From assembly GCA_045601345.1 (NCBI GenBank), contig JAZRZL010000018.1:1-64000 (forward strand): a stretch of DNA of 64,000 bases, in the 5' to 3' direction. Below are positions 1 through 8,482 of the stretch, in pieces (positions within the stretch are counted from its first letter, which is position 1; each line of letters opens with the position of its first letter). The translations under genes were made by a program, and so were the position numbers. Under the pieces are notes generated by a model. That model saw only the letters and a program-made list of their open reading frames with translations, made no database searches and was not told where the DNA came from. The stretch is from SVMC01 sp045601345 (lineage in GTDB: Bacteria; Bacillota; Clostridia; Oscillospirales; Oscillospiraceae).

Positions 1-2
1 GG

Positions 3-137
3 AATTATGCGGTAATTAAAACCTATTTGGAAACCTGCGCCAGAAACGGCATTAATGAGATGGATGCCTTGCTGCACCTTTGTATGGGGAAATGCTATTC
101 CCCTCATGATGTTTTAACTAACGCAGGCTGTGAATAG
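3..137 (+). CDS. C-terminal end of a transposase-like protein (partial)
   Basis: An open frame runs in from the left edge and stops at TAG 135-137, giving 44 residues that begin NYAVIKTYLETCARNGINEM. The phrase resembles the last residues of IS66-type transposases, where a short helical stretch (NYA-x-I-x-Y-x-x-T-x-x-x-NG-x-N) follows the DDE core; that match is from memory. No start, catalytic residues or inverted repeat is in view, so it could be a complete insertion sequence or a remnant. It lies 65 bp upstream of dut on the same strand. Confidence 0.35.
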   Translation, partial: NYAVIKTYLETCARNGINEMDALLHLCMGKCYSPHDVLTNAGCE

Positions 138-202
138 TAACTATAATATTCTTAGAAAAAGAAAGGCCGGCAGAGAAATTGCTGTCGGATGGGAGATTGT
201 TT

Positions 203-643
203 ATGAAATACAATATCAATGTTCAGCTTTTGCGGGAGGGCGCGATGATGCCGGTTTACGGTTCTCCGAGCGCAGCCGGTGCCGACCTGTGTGCTTGTCT
301 GGACGCAGCGATAGAAATTCTACCGGGCGAAACGGTTATGATTCCGACAGGCCTTGCTATGGAGATTCCTGAGGGTTACGCAGGCCTCATTTATGCACGA
401 AGCGGCCTCTCCTGCAAAAGAGGTCTTGCACCTGCCAATAAGGTCGGTGTCATTGATTCTGACTACCGAGGAGAGATTCTCATTGCCCTGCATAACCATG
501 GCACCGAGCTACAGAGTGTTGCTCCCGGTGATCGCATTGCCCAACTGGTGCTCGCCGCCTGTCCGCAAGCGGACTTCTCGTTGGCAGAAGATCTGTCTGC
601 TACCGAGCGGGGAGAGGGTGGCTTTGGCTCCACAGGAAAATAA
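203..643 (+). CDS. dut: dUTP diphosphatase (dUTPase)
   Basis: Hydrolyses dUTP to dUMP and pyrophosphate, keeping uracil out of DNA and supplying dUMP for thymidylate synthesis. The 146-residue protein has all five motifs of the trimeric family: AGADLCA (25-31), ARSGLSCKRGL (65-75), GVIDSDYRGEI (82-92, with catalytic Asp85), GDRIAQLV (109-116) and the glycine-rich tail RGEGGFGSTG (136-145) that closes over the substrate. ATG 203 is chosen because it follows GGGAG and gives the normal N-terminus; an in-frame ATG 24 bp upstream has no comparable ribosome site. A stand-alone gene as far as spacing shows. Confidence 0.95.
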   Translation: MKYNINVQLLREGAMMPVYGSPSAAGADLCACLDAAIEILPGETVMIPTGLAMEIPEGYAGLIYARSGLSCKRGLAPANKVGVIDSDYRGEILIALHNHGTELQSVAPGDRIAQLVLAACPQADFSLAEDLSATERGEGGFGSTGK

Positions 644-735
644 GTAATAATTTGTTGAAAAAACATTAGAAATTTTTTTCATAATCTGTTATTATAGGGA
701 TAAAGGCTTTTGTCGTTTTGAAACGGAGGCGTCCC

Positions 736-1242
736 ATGTATCAGGTTGGAGATTATATTGTATATGGATTGGAAGGCGTTTGCCGGGTGATAGAAATTGG
801 ACATCCGAAATTGTCTGGGATACCCAAGGATCGGCTTTATTATACTCTTGCGCCATATTCGCACTCCGGTGCGGTCTACATCCCTGTGGATACAGAACAG
901 TATATGCGTTATCCCCTGAACAGAGAAGAAATTGAAGCATTTCTTTCTGATTTGCCTTCCCTTCCCTTGTGCAGCGATTTGCCAGCAGATGCCAGAATGA
1001 TTGGCACTTATTATATGGAAATTCTTCATTCCCATGATTGCAGAAGAATTCTCCAGATGTGCAAAACCATCTATTGTAAGCAGTGTGCCCTCTCGGGTAG
1101 CCGGAAGTCTTTGAGTGTTACCGAAATGCGTTATTGGAAGCAGGGCGAAGAGCTTCTTGCCAGTGAGATCGGTTTTGTATTAGGACAGGAAATGCCCCAG
1201 ATCATCAAAATGCTTCGTCAATGTATGGGGGAGCCTAGGTGA
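736..1242 (+). CDS. CarD/CdnL/TRCF-domain transcriptional regulator
   Basis: A 168-residue protein whose first 65 residues (MYQVGDYIVYGLEGVCRVIE onward) form a CarD_CdnL_TRCF RNA-polymerase-interacting domain; members bind the beta subunit and stabilise open complexes at promoters. The remainder is helical and divergent, as in other small clostridial CarD paralogues. ATG 736 is preceded by GGAGG with good spacing; an in-frame TTG at 718 has none. The 3' end overlaps the convergent spoIIR gene by 25 bp. Which promoters it controls cannot be told from the sequence. Confidence 0.8.
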   Translation: MYQVGDYIVYGLEGVCRVIEIGHPKLSGIPKDRLYYTLAPYSHSGAVYIPVDTEQYMRYPLNREEIEAFLSDLPSLPLCSDLPADARMIGTYYMEILHSHDCRRILQMCKTIYCKQCALSGSRKSLSVTEMRYWKQGEELLASEIGFVLGQEMPQIIKMLRQCMGEPR

Positions 1243-1835
1243 GTTTTCAATTCCTGCATCCATTCCAGCACCTTAAATCTGATGATATAGTCTTCTTCTT
1301 TAGTGATCCAGTCCACCTCATTCGGAGAAAAGCCTGCACCTGTCGCAATCTCCTCCAAATCTTCTGCACAGGCGCTTGTACACAGACTGGGAAAGCACAC
1401 ACACCACCAGTTATGTCCATCCCCTTGCCCTAACTGTACCCGAAGGGAGAGATAGTTTCCAGCCGGAAGGGTAAAGGTTGGATAGTACCGCGTGGGAAAT
1501 GCCTCCTCCCTGAGCACGACGGCAACAGGCATATCGCAATGGAGGCTTCGCAGAGTTTTTTCTGCTTTTTGACGCAAAGTAGGCAATGCTGCCTGAAGCT
1601 TCTGCGCCATTTCCTCCCGCCCTGTGGAGGAAGCTGCCATATCCGCAATATCCTCTAAAAGCGCATCCCGGACAGCCAGCTTGTTTTGCTGATCTTCATC
1701 ACTGTCGGAATTTGCAATAACATGAAAGCGAATCATTTTCTCAGCCAGAGTTTGCTGCTTTGCAAGAAGGCTGCAAGCACCAAGAGCCAGAGCAGCGAAT
1801 AAAATGAATCCTGTACATAAAATTTTATGTTTCAT
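1218..1835 (-). CDS. spoIIR: Stage II sporulation protein R
   Basis: SpoIIR is the forespore-made signal that activates the SpoIIGA protease across the septum so that pro-sigma-E is processed in the mother cell. The 205-residue product has an N-terminal hydrophobic segment (5-20) ending in a lipobox-like LGAC (Cys21) and the family motif IRFHVIANSDS with following VRDALL (about 35-60). Last gene of a minus-strand operon after DUF1015 and ispE. Its start lies directly behind a terminator-like hairpin whose 3' arm contains the presumed ribosome site AGGCGG, a feature that could limit its expression. In Bacillus the gene is sigma-F dependent; I could not identify a sigma-F promoter here. Confidence 0.92.
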   Translation of the reverse strand: MKHKILCTGFILFAALALGACSLLAKQQTLAEKMIRFHVIANSDSDEDQQNKLAVRDALLEDIADMAASSTGREEMAQKLQAALPTLRQKAEKTLRSLHCDMPVAVVLREEAFPTRYYPTFTLPAGNYLSLRVQLGQGDGHNWWCVCFPSLCTSACAEDLEEIATGAGFSPNEVDWITKEEDYIIRFKVLEWMQELKTHLGSPIH

Positions 1836-1840
1836 AGTAA

Positions 1841-1876
1841 AAACCGCCTATCTTTTTTTCAAAGGATAGACGGTTT
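1841..1876 (-). terminator. Hairpin between ispE and spoIIR, terminator-like
   Basis: A 12-13 bp stem (AAACCGCCTATC paired with GATAGACGGTTT, one G-U) with an A/T loop is followed on the minus strand by five T, so it has the form of an intrinsic terminator for ispE. It ends only a few bases before the spoIIR ATG and its 3' arm holds AGGCGG, the likely spoIIR Shine-Dalgarno. Confidence 0.7.
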
Positions 1877-1885
1877 CTTATTATT

Positions 1886-2761
1886 TTATACACTGCTTGC
1901 ACAAAAAACCTGCAAATCTGGGCTTTTCATTGCGATAGCAGCCGATTTTGCCGACGCTTCATCGGAAAACAGGCCAAATACCGCAGAGCCGGAGCCGGTC
2001 ATCTGTGCGCCGTAGGCACCGAGGGACAGAAGGTTATGCTTGATGGATAGAATTTCGGGATGCTCTATTGCGGCTACCGGTTCAAGTACATTGCAAAGGT
2101 GTTCTCCGGCACCGGCAGGATCATCCTTGCGAAGACAGGAAAGGAGCGCCTGTGCATCAGGATGACGGGAGGCGGGATATTGATCAGACAGGGCAAACAG
2201 CTTTGGCGTAGAAATCCCAAATTTCGGTTTGCAGATTACATAATACTGGCAGGTTAGAATTTCCTCCGGCATTACAATCTCTCCGCGTCCGTAGACCATA
2301 GCTGTGCCGCCCACAACACAGAATGGAACATCACTGCCGACCTGTGCGCCCAACTCGCAAAGCGAAGCAGTGTCGAGCGGCATATGATGGAGCGTATTCA
2401 ATCCCCGGAGGACAGCGGCTGCATCGGCACTGCCTCCGGCCATACCAGCCTGAGAGGGAATGCGCTTGCAAATCTCTATCGTAAGGCCGCCGTCCTGTAT
2501 CCCAGTGGCGGCATAAAATATTTGTGCGGCCTTCCATGCAAGGTTGCGCGCATCCTGAGGGACATTCGAAATATCGCCCCTGTTTTCATTGGTGCAGCGC
2601 AGAACCCAGTCCGACCCGGTATTCTGGCAGATGGTGACGGTATCTTCCAGTGACACGGTCTGCATCAGCATGGCAAGCTCATGATAACCGTCTGGCCGGA
2701 CACCCAGAATATCCAGCGTAAGATTCAGCTTTGCGGGAGCGGAAATTTGAATGGTGCTCAT
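1886..2761 (-). CDS. ispE: 4-diphosphocytidyl-2-C-methyl-D-erythritol kinase
   Basis: GHMP-family kinase of the MEP isoprenoid pathway, phosphorylating CDP-methylerythritol at the 2-position with ATP. The 291-residue protein carries the N-terminal PAKLNLTLDILG segment (9-20, with conserved Lys11), the glycine-rich ATP loop IPSQAGMAGGSADAAA (101-116), and GSDVPF (142-147) with the catalytic Asp. Length is normal for the family. It overlaps the upstream DUF1015 gene by four bases (ATGA), so the two are translationally coupled. Other isoprenoid genes in the window are ispA, dxs and uppP. Confidence 0.95.
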   Translation of the reverse strand: MSTIQISAPAKLNLTLDILGVRPDGYHELAMLMQTVSLEDTVTICQNTGSDWVLRCTNENRGDISNVPQDARNLAWKAAQIFYAATGIQDGGLTIEICKRIPSQAGMAGGSADAAAVLRGLNTLHHMPLDTASLCELGAQVGSDVPFCVVGGTAMVYGRGEIVMPEEILTCQYYVICKPKFGISTPKLFALSDQYPASRHPDAQALLSCLRKDDPAGAGEHLCNVLEPVAAIEHPEILSIKHNLLSLGAYGAQMTGSGSAVFGLFSDEASAKSAAIAMKSPDLQVFCASSV

Positions 2762-3999
2762 TTCTCGATCATGCGGGCTTCCAGATAATACCGCTTTTCC
2801 CGGCTATGCCCCATGGAGAAGGTCTTGCGGGGGAGAATGCCATCGGCAATGACACCACGGAACAACTGCCCCTTTTCAATGCCGGGAAGCAGGAAGCCGA
2901 TAGAATCGGGCTGTTCGGCCAGCTTGAGAAGGGCATCATCGTCATGGATGTAGTCGGTTTCACCGGCGTTGTTCTTCAGATATTCATCAAGGAAGCCTTG
3001 CAGAACACCGACGGTCAGCTCGCTGCGGCTTCTGTCAAGATAAATCATGCCTTCGCTGTCTTTGGTAATCCATTTGACAGGATAACCGCCGGGAGCGCAG
3101 TAGCTTTCTAATGCAGCAAGTAGCTTCTCCGGCTGTGTCTTGGAGACAATACGGTGGATCGGCTCAAATACAAGCGCATCATCGTGAATATTTTCCAGCT
3201 CCACCAGTGCATAACGGGCAGGATGCTGGGAAAGATCAGCATCGGGATTTTTGGCTTTCAGCTCTTCATAGCAGGTTTTTGCAGTGGCGAGAGAATGGTT
3301 GCCATCGCCCACGGCAAAGACCATGGGCACACCCTGCAGTCCCACATATTTTTCATCAATGGTTGCAGAATATTCTTCAAGCAGGCGGTCAAAGTCCTTT
3401 GCGTCTTCTCCATCAACCAGCCAGCCGCAGATATGACCACCGCCCATCATCAGGTCGAAGTCATAGAGCTTTTGGAGCGTATCTTTTTTTGCGGTAATGG
3501 ATTCAATGAGCTGCTTTTTATGGTCATCACAGAGCAGGAGTACGTGAGGAAGCTCCATAGAGGCATTGCGGCGCACCTTCTGACGGGGTGGGATGCGCTC
3601 CACAACGGTGCGCTCTGTGGCGCGGATGGCAGAGGAGGAGTCAATGGAAAAGTCATAAGCGTCCAGATCAACCTTGCCTACCAGACCCTTACGGATCGCG
3701 CCGGATTCCAGTGTGCGCTCAACATATATATAGCTGTTGGGATAACAGCGGAAAATGCCTTCGTTCAGATAATTTTCCATATTTTTGTGAATTTCGGCAG
3801 TGTGAGCGGCTTCCATGGGCGTACCCAGTTCTGCTTCGGGGAGGATCAGATGCAGTGCGGAGGGAAAGGCTTCGGTAAGGCTTCTGACCTCCTGCCAGTA
3901 GGCGGGATCGGAAGAAAACTGGTCACAGGCGATGACAGCCCACTTTGCAAGATCTTCGACCTGAGGGAAGAGAATGTCGGCAGATGTAAAACAATTCAT
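2758..3999 (-). CDS. DUF1015 family protein
   Basis: A 413-residue protein of the DUF1015 family, common in Clostridia and Thermotoga but without established biochemical function. Recognisable blocks are the N-terminal FPQVEDLAKWAVIACDQF, the central VPMVFAVGDGNHSLATAK and the DALVFEPIHRIV block. The ATG at 3999 follows AAAGGGTGAT and gives the usual family N-terminus; the open frame reaches to 4149 but that extension is not like the family. First gene of an operon with ispE and spoIIR, a linkage that gives no clear clue to function. Confidence 0.8.
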   Translation of the reverse strand: MNCFTSADILFPQVEDLAKWAVIACDQFSSDPAYWQEVRSLTEAFPSALHLILPEAELGTPMEAAHTAEIHKNMENYLNEGIFRCYPNSYIYVERTLESGAIRKGLVGKVDLDAYDFSIDSSSAIRATERTVVERIPPRQKVRRNASMELPHVLLLCDDHKKQLIESITAKKDTLQKLYDFDLMMGGGHICGWLVDGEDAKDFDRLLEEYSATIDEKYVGLQGVPMVFAVGDGNHSLATAKTCYEELKAKNPDADLSQHPARYALVELENIHDDALVFEPIHRIVSKTQPEKLLAALESYCAPGGYPVKWITKDSEGMIYLDRSRSELTVGVLQGFLDEYLKNNAGETDYIHDDDALLKLAEQPDSIGFLLPGIEKGQLFRGVIADGILPRKTFSMGHSREKRYYLEARMIEK

Positions 4000-4149
4000 A
4001 CGATCACCCTTTATAATAATATCTTGAACGGTGCTATTATAAACGATACCATCAAGAAAAAAAAGAGTTTTTTGGATTTTTTTTGCTGAATAACGGCGCA
4101 GACCCCGATGCAAAATAAAGCTGAGAATCGCAGGAATGGAGGTAAGCAA

Positions 4150-4356
4150 ATGGATACTTTGGCTTTGATCCTCGCCATTATCGGTGCAGTCAACTGGGGT
4201 CTTGTCGGCATTTTCAAATTTGACCTGGTAGCCTGGATTTTCGGCGGACAGACTGCGGGGCTTTCCCGTGTCATTTTTACGCTGGTTGGTTTGGCCGGTC
4301 TGTGGTGCATTTCTCTGCTGTTCCGCAGAGGCGCGAATGCATCTGTAGAGGACTAA
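4150..4356 (+). CDS. DUF378 small membrane protein
   Basis: A 68-residue protein starting MDTLALILAIIGAVNWGLVG, the typical beginning of DUF378 (YuzA-like) proteins, with two membrane-spanning segments (about 3-22 and 38-57) joined by a short loop. Function is unknown in the family. ATG 4150 is chosen because GGAGG stands 8 bases upstream; the open frame could start at 4108 but that would add a charged stretch foreign to the family. It sits alone between two minus-strand genes. Confidence 0.8.
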   Translation: MDTLALILAIIGAVNWGLVGIFKFDLVAWIFGGQTAGLSRVIFTLVGLAGLWCISLLFRRGANASVED

Positions 4357-4362
4357 AGAAAA

Positions 4363-4392
4363 CCGCTGATCCTCTAAAAAGGGGGTCAGCGG
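4363..4392 (-). terminator. Intrinsic terminator for the Na/Pi cotransporter gene
   Basis: CCGCTGATCC pairs with GGGTCAGCGG (one G-U) around an A-rich loop. On the minus strand it is followed by a T-rich stretch (complement of 4354-4362), and it lies just past the stop of the cotransporter gene. The + strand side lacks a T run. Confidence 0.75.
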
Positions 4393-4400
4393 CTAGTACA

Positions 4401-6155
4401 TCACAGGGAGAAGCGGGAGCTGTATTCATCAATATACCGTGCAAAGGATTCCGAGCGGAGGTGTCTTGCCTGCTTCAAATATTCATGGGTATCGAAGGCA
4501 TCTACCTGTACCTCGATCATGGCAACGGCAATATTGGAGCAGTGGTCAGCGACACGTTCGAGATTGGTCAGCAGATCATTGAGCACAAAGCCGAAGGAAA
4601 GAGAGCACTGTCCTCTTTGCAGACGCTCCACATGGTTGAGCTTGATCTGGTCACACAGCTCATCAATGCGTTCCTCCAAAGGCTCTACACGCTCTGCAGC
4701 AGACAGATCGTTAAGCATAAAAGCCTCGAAGCTGAGCCGTACAATCTCTCTTACAGCAGCAATGAGCACATCCATTTCTGCGGCAGCAGCATCGGAAAAT
4801 TGGATCTGCTTCTCATTCATTTCTTTGGCAGTAATTGCCAGATTCAGCGAATGATCAGAGATGCGCTCAAAATCGGAAAGCGTATGAAGGTATTTGGAGA
4901 CTGCCTCATTCTGCTGCGGATTCAGCTCCTGTGTGTTCAGCTTAATCAGATAGGTGCCGAGTGCGTCCTCGTATTTATCGACCAAGTCTTCTGAGGCTTC
5001 TACTTCCTTGAAGCTGGTCTCGGTATAGCTTTTTAACAGACTGAAGGCTTTGAACAGGTTTTCCCTTGCCTCAGCGGCCATATCGCAAATGGTGATGCGG
5101 CTTTGCTCAACAGCCAGCGTGGGATGCTGTAAGAAGCGCTCTTCCAGCATGAACCGATCATTAACCTCCGGGACATTTGCCTTTTCAGGAATCATGAAAA
5201 CAACAAATTTTTCAATCAGAGCAATGAAGGGAAGAAGCATAACGACTTTCACAATACGAAACAGGGTATTGAGAAGGGCAATCGAGAAGGGATTCATAAT
5301 GGCTTTGAGGAAGGGGAATTGCAGCAGTGCATTGGCAAGATAGAAAAGAATTGCCCAGATCATCACGCCTGCGACTTCAACCACCAGATAGACCAGAGCA
5401 GTTCTCTTGCCCGCGGTGGATGCCCCCAATGCACTCAGCAGTACAGGAACAGCCGCGCCGATGGCAATACCCATAAGGATGGGAAGCGCGATAGAGAAGT
5501 CGATGGCACCGGTGACAGAGAGCGCCTGTAGAATACCCACAGCAGCGGAGGCACTTTGCAGAACACTGGTAAACACAGTGCCCACAAGAATGCCCAGGAA
5601 GGGATTGGAGAAATTGGTGAGGATACTGATAAAGGTGTCATTATCCTTCAGGGGGGCAACGGCACCGCTCATGGCCTGCATTCCGAACATCAAAACAGCA
5701 AAGCCCATGAGAATATCTCCAACATGGTTAAGAACCGTCTTTTTGCAGAACATTCGGAGGATGATGCCGGTCACAGCAATAACGCCGGTGATGGTGGCAG
5801 TAGAGATCAGCTTGACCCAGCCGGAGCCGCTCTCGATGTAACTCAGGGAGATGACCCAGCCGGTAATACTGGTGCCGATGATGGCACCCATGACAATGCC
5901 GATGGCCTGTCGTACCTTCATCATGCCGGAGTTGACGAAGCCGACCACCATAACGGAGGTTGCCGAAGAGGACTGGATGATGGCAGTCACACCGGTGCCC
6001 AGAAGTACGCCCTTGAGCGGCGTATTGCTCAGGCGGAACAGCACCAGCTCCAGCTTATTTCCTGCAACCTTTTTCAGTCCATCGCCCATCAGCGTCATGC
6101 CGAAAAGAAACAGCGCCACGCCGGAGAGCAGAGCAATGATATTGGAAATATCCAT
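4401..6155 (-). CDS. Na/Pi cotransporter family protein with PhoU-like domain
   Basis: Membrane symporter of the NptA/PNaS family predicted to move phosphate with sodium. Of 584 residues, about the first 320 hold two inverted PNaS repeats, each with the signature: QSSSATS at 61-67 and a second QSASA later. The C-terminal 240 residues are soluble and helical, like PhoU, and probably tune transport to phosphate status. ATG 6155 is chosen for AAGGAGG eight bases upstream, over an in-frame start at 6206. A consensus promoter lies upstream and a terminator downstream, so it looks monocistronic. A PstS-like protein sits at 50.7 kb, but no pst ABC genes are in view. Confidence 0.9.
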   Translation of the reverse strand: MDISNIIALLSGVALFLFGMTLMGDGLKKVAGNKLELVLFRLSNTPLKGVLLGTGVTAIIQSSSATSVMVVGFVNSGMMKVRQAIGIVMGAIIGTSITGWVISLSYIESGSGWVKLISTATITGVIAVTGIILRMFCKKTVLNHVGDILMGFAVLMFGMQAMSGAVAPLKDNDTFISILTNFSNPFLGILVGTVFTSVLQSASAAVGILQALSVTGAIDFSIALPILMGIAIGAAVPVLLSALGASTAGKRTALVYLVVEVAGVMIWAILFYLANALLQFPFLKAIMNPFSIALLNTLFRIVKVVMLLPFIALIEKFVVFMIPEKANVPEVNDRFMLEERFLQHPTLAVEQSRITICDMAAEARENLFKAFSLLKSYTETSFKEVEASEDLVDKYEDALGTYLIKLNTQELNPQQNEAVSKYLHTLSDFERISDHSLNLAITAKEMNEKQIQFSDAAAAEMDVLIAAVREIVRLSFEAFMLNDLSAAERVEPLEERIDELCDQIKLNHVERLQRGQCSLSFGFVLNDLLTNLERVADHCSNIAVAMIEVQVDAFDTHEYLKQARHLRSESFARYIDEYSSRFSL

Positions 6156-6210
6156 ATGAAGTTCCTCCTTGGAAAAAAGACGGTTATTGTTTGCCAAACT
6201 TACCAATCAT

Positions 6211-6239
6211 ATCATATCCTACATAAAGACAAAAATCAA
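6211..6239 (-). promoter_or_regulatory. Sigma-A type promoter of the Na/Pi cotransporter
   Basis: On the minus strand TTGATT (6239-6234) and TATGAT (6216-6211) are separated by exactly 17 bases and lie about 55-80 bp before the ATG at 6155. No operator such as a Pho box was recognised. Confidence 0.6.
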
Positions 6240-6358
6240 CATGAATTTTGTAATTTTTTTAGGCAAGGGCAGAGGAGGAAACGTCACAATCGGTAAAGTG
6301 GAACATAGAATGATTCTGAAAGCAACTGTAGCTTTACGAATAATCAGGAGGTAATCCT

Positions 6359-7129
6359 ATGGCTGAACAGGTTATGGACAGTTCCGGATTGGCAATGCCG
6401 CCGGAAGGAGTTTGCATCCATACAAATAAGATCACAGATGTGTGTCTGGATAAGGACTGCATTGAGGATTTGCGGGTCTATCTTACGGAGGATTCTCAGG
6501 CACTTTTGGATGCATCTGCCGGAGCAAGAGTGCGGAGCGTGGAGCTTCTCTGGGTGGATATTGATGTGGAGGAGCTGGGCTTTCAGCGGGGCTATGCTGC
6601 GGTAGAGCTTACATTCTATTATCGGGTACGGGGTGAGACCGGCTCCAGCGGAACCGGTGCGCTGGACGGTGTAGCGGTTTTCCAGAAGCGGGTGGTGCTC
6701 TATGGCGGCAGCGGAGCGGCAAAGATTTTCTCCAGCCGTGCTTCTGTGATCCAGCCTGCATTGGTGCAGCAGCCGCCTGAGGCCGTTGTGGAGGTCATTG
6801 ATCCTATGGTACTGTCCTCGCGGGTGATGGAGGCGGGAGATTCTGCGCCGCAGGAGCTGGTAGATATTCCGGCAGAGGTTCGCGCTGCATTTCCTGGCAA
6901 TCTGGTTACAGATACCAATCTCCGGCGGATATTTGTGACCATTGGACAGTTTTCTACCATTCGTCTGGAGCGGGATGCCCAGCTTTCTGTGCCGGGAGGA
7001 AGCTACTGCGTTCCGGGAAAATCCTGCTGCGGAGAGGGAAGTAATTGCCAAGAGGATCCTTGCGACGTCTTCTCACGAATTGATTTCCCCTATCAGGTCT
7101 TCTATCCTGAGCAGACCGAGGAAGGGTAA
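6359..7129 (+). CDS. Uncharacterised protein with Cys-rich C-terminus
   Basis: A 256-residue soluble protein that I do not recognise by function. There is no signal peptide or membrane segment. It is rich in beta-forming stretches (VRSVELLWVDIDVEELGF, YAAVELTFYYRVRG) and ends in a cysteine cluster: GSYCVPGKSCCGEGSNCQED then C at about residues 218-236. The N-terminal NKITDVCLDKDCIEDLRVYL has two further Cys. The start is firm: GGAGGTAATCCT precedes ATG 6359. Terminator 3' end; transcribed alone. Such Cys-rich, beta-rich proteins are often spore-coat or coat-associated, but that is only a guess. Confidence 0.7.
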   Translation: MAEQVMDSSGLAMPPEGVCIHTNKITDVCLDKDCIEDLRVYLTEDSQALLDASAGARVRSVELLWVDIDVEELGFQRGYAAVELTFYYRVRGETGSSGTGALDGVAVFQKRVVLYGGSGAAKIFSSRASVIQPALVQQPPEAVVEVIDPMVLSSRVMEAGDSAPQELVDIPAEVRAAFPGNLVTDTNLRRIFVTIGQFSTIRLERDAQLSVPGGSYCVPGKSCCGEGSNCQEDPCDVFSRIDFPYQVFYPEQTEEG

Positions 7130-7137
7130 AAATAGGA

Positions 7138-7174
7138 TCAGGGCTGTCTCATCTTGTGAGGCAGCCCTGATTTT
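7138..7174. terminator. Bidirectional intrinsic terminator
   Basis: TCAGGGCTGTCTCA pairs with TGAGGCAGCCCTGA over 14 positions around a short loop; TTTT follows on the + strand, and an A-rich run on the left gives T-rich sequence on the minus strand. It separates two convergent genes. Confidence 0.85.
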
Positions 7175-8318
7175 ATCGGTTAAGTAGCTTAGCCAGCGGA
7201 GGCCTTGCTACCTTCAAAGCCCCCTTGGGGCAGAATTCCTGACAGCAGAAGCAGTGGATACAGGCTTTCCGGCGAATGGACGGCGTTTTGTTTTTCATAT
7301 GGATGGCCTTGGCGGGGCAAATATTGGCGCATTTTGCACAGCCGATGCACTCCGATTTTTCCAGCGTGGGACGCGGTGAGAAATTTCGCTGCATGAAGGG
7401 GGAGAACAACAGACCGAGAGAGCCTTTGAAGTTGTCCTGAAACAGTATCCGATTCTTGGTTTCCATCTTCTCAAAATCCTTGATGACAAAGGATGCTACA
7501 TCTCCCAGCACATTCAGCTCATCCACACTGGCAGGAATCAGACCGCGTTCCAGTGCGGCCTCCAGCGTGGGAACCTCATCTCTGGGAAGATCAATGATTT
7601 TGGCGCAAACCAAATCTACGGCATGGGGGTTATCTCCGGCAAGGACAGCACCGATGGGTCGAGGCGTTCCGGCGGTGGGACCGTTGCCCTCCATACCGAC
7701 CACGGCATCCACAATGGTCAGGCAGGGGTGCCAGTATTGCGCCAAATCGACCAGCATATGGGCGAAGCGCCGCAGTTCAGGATACTTATAGTGATATTCC
7801 GGCTTCAGGGTACCGGGAATGGTGCCAAAGAGATTTTTTGCACCGGCCGACATGGCCATCATGCCATGGGATTTCAGCTTACAGAAGTTAATGATTGCAT
7901 CGCAGTTGTCAAGCCATGCTGTATATTGGAAGGATTTTGCCGATACGGCCTGAGGATATTCTACGGTTTTTTGAGAAAAATCCTGATTCAGCTTTGCACC
8001 GTGCTTGACAACGGCATCCATTCCTGTAGCGCGATATACAAGGTTTACATAAGCACTAGTATAAAGCCCTCCTGGACTATCGCCGATGATGACCTCTGCA
8101 CCGCGTTCGATCAACATATCGACCAGAGCGCATAATAAGACAGGGTGGGTGGTAGCGGCAGCTTCTGGCTTCATAGCGGCGACAAGATTTGCCTTGATGC
8201 CGATTTTTATTCCCGGCTTCACCCAATCCAGTGCGCCAGTGGGAAGCAGTACATTCTCAAGTGCCTCACGGCAGGCATCAGGTGTATAATTTTGGCAGGC
8301 AGTAATTGCTGTAAACAT
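7173..8318 (-). CDS. DUF362 protein with two [4Fe-4S] ferredoxin motifs
   Basis: A 381-residue protein: a DUF362 domain (about 1-300, with GIKIGIKANLV, GDSPGG and the central KLKSHGMMAMSAGAKNLFG) followed by a C-terminal ferredoxin domain with CIGCAKCANICPAKAI and CIHCFCCQEFCPKGAL, which should hold two [4Fe-4S] clusters. DUF362 proteins are widespread in anaerobes and thought to be redox proteins or maturation factors, without an assigned reaction. ATG 8318 follows AAAGGGG and gives the normal N-terminus. Monocistronic between a terminator and a divergent promoter region. Confidence 0.85.
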   Translation of the reverse strand: MFTAITACQNYTPDACREALENVLLPTGALDWVKPGIKIGIKANLVAAMKPEAAATTHPVLLCALVDMLIERGAEVIIGDSPGGLYTSAYVNLVYRATGMDAVVKHGAKLNQDFSQKTVEYPQAVSAKSFQYTAWLDNCDAIINFCKLKSHGMMAMSAGAKNLFGTIPGTLKPEYHYKYPELRRFAHMLVDLAQYWHPCLTIVDAVVGMEGNGPTAGTPRPIGAVLAGDNPHAVDLVCAKIIDLPRDEVPTLEAALERGLIPASVDELNVLGDVASFVIKDFEKMETKNRILFQDNFKGSLGLLFSPFMQRNFSPRPTLEKSECIGCAKCANICPAKAIHMKNKTPSIRRKACIHCFCCQEFCPKGALKVARPPLAKLLNR

Positions 8319-8362
8319 GGGGTACCCCTTTCTGAATACAGAAATTGAGAAATACTTTATAT

Positions 8363-8392
8363 ACAATACCACATTTCTTTGCCATATGTAAA
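8363..8392 (-). promoter_or_regulatory. Possible promoter of the DUF362 gene
   Basis: Minus-strand TTTACA (8392-8387) and TATTGT (8368-8363) are 18 bases apart, about 45-75 bp upstream of the ATG. The -10 is a weak match. Confidence 0.4.
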
Positions 8393-8429
8393 GAAAAGGT
8401 CAGCGAATTCACGAAAAATCTTTTTTTTA

Positions 8430-8458
8430 TTTACATAACGATAAAATCGAGATAAAAT
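8430..8458 (+). promoter_or_regulatory. Sigma-A type promoter of the LCP gene
   Basis: TTTACA (8430-8435) and TAAAAT (8453-8458) with exactly 17 bases between them lie 25 bp before the start codon, implying a very short leader that begins near the AGGAGG ribosome site. Confidence 0.65.
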
Positions 8459-8482
8459 AAGGAAAATGAAAGGAGGTTGGCT

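Noticed and set aside
4008..4149. Longer N-terminus of the DUF1015 protein
   Set aside because: It does not resemble the family, and AAAGGG lies before ATG 3999.
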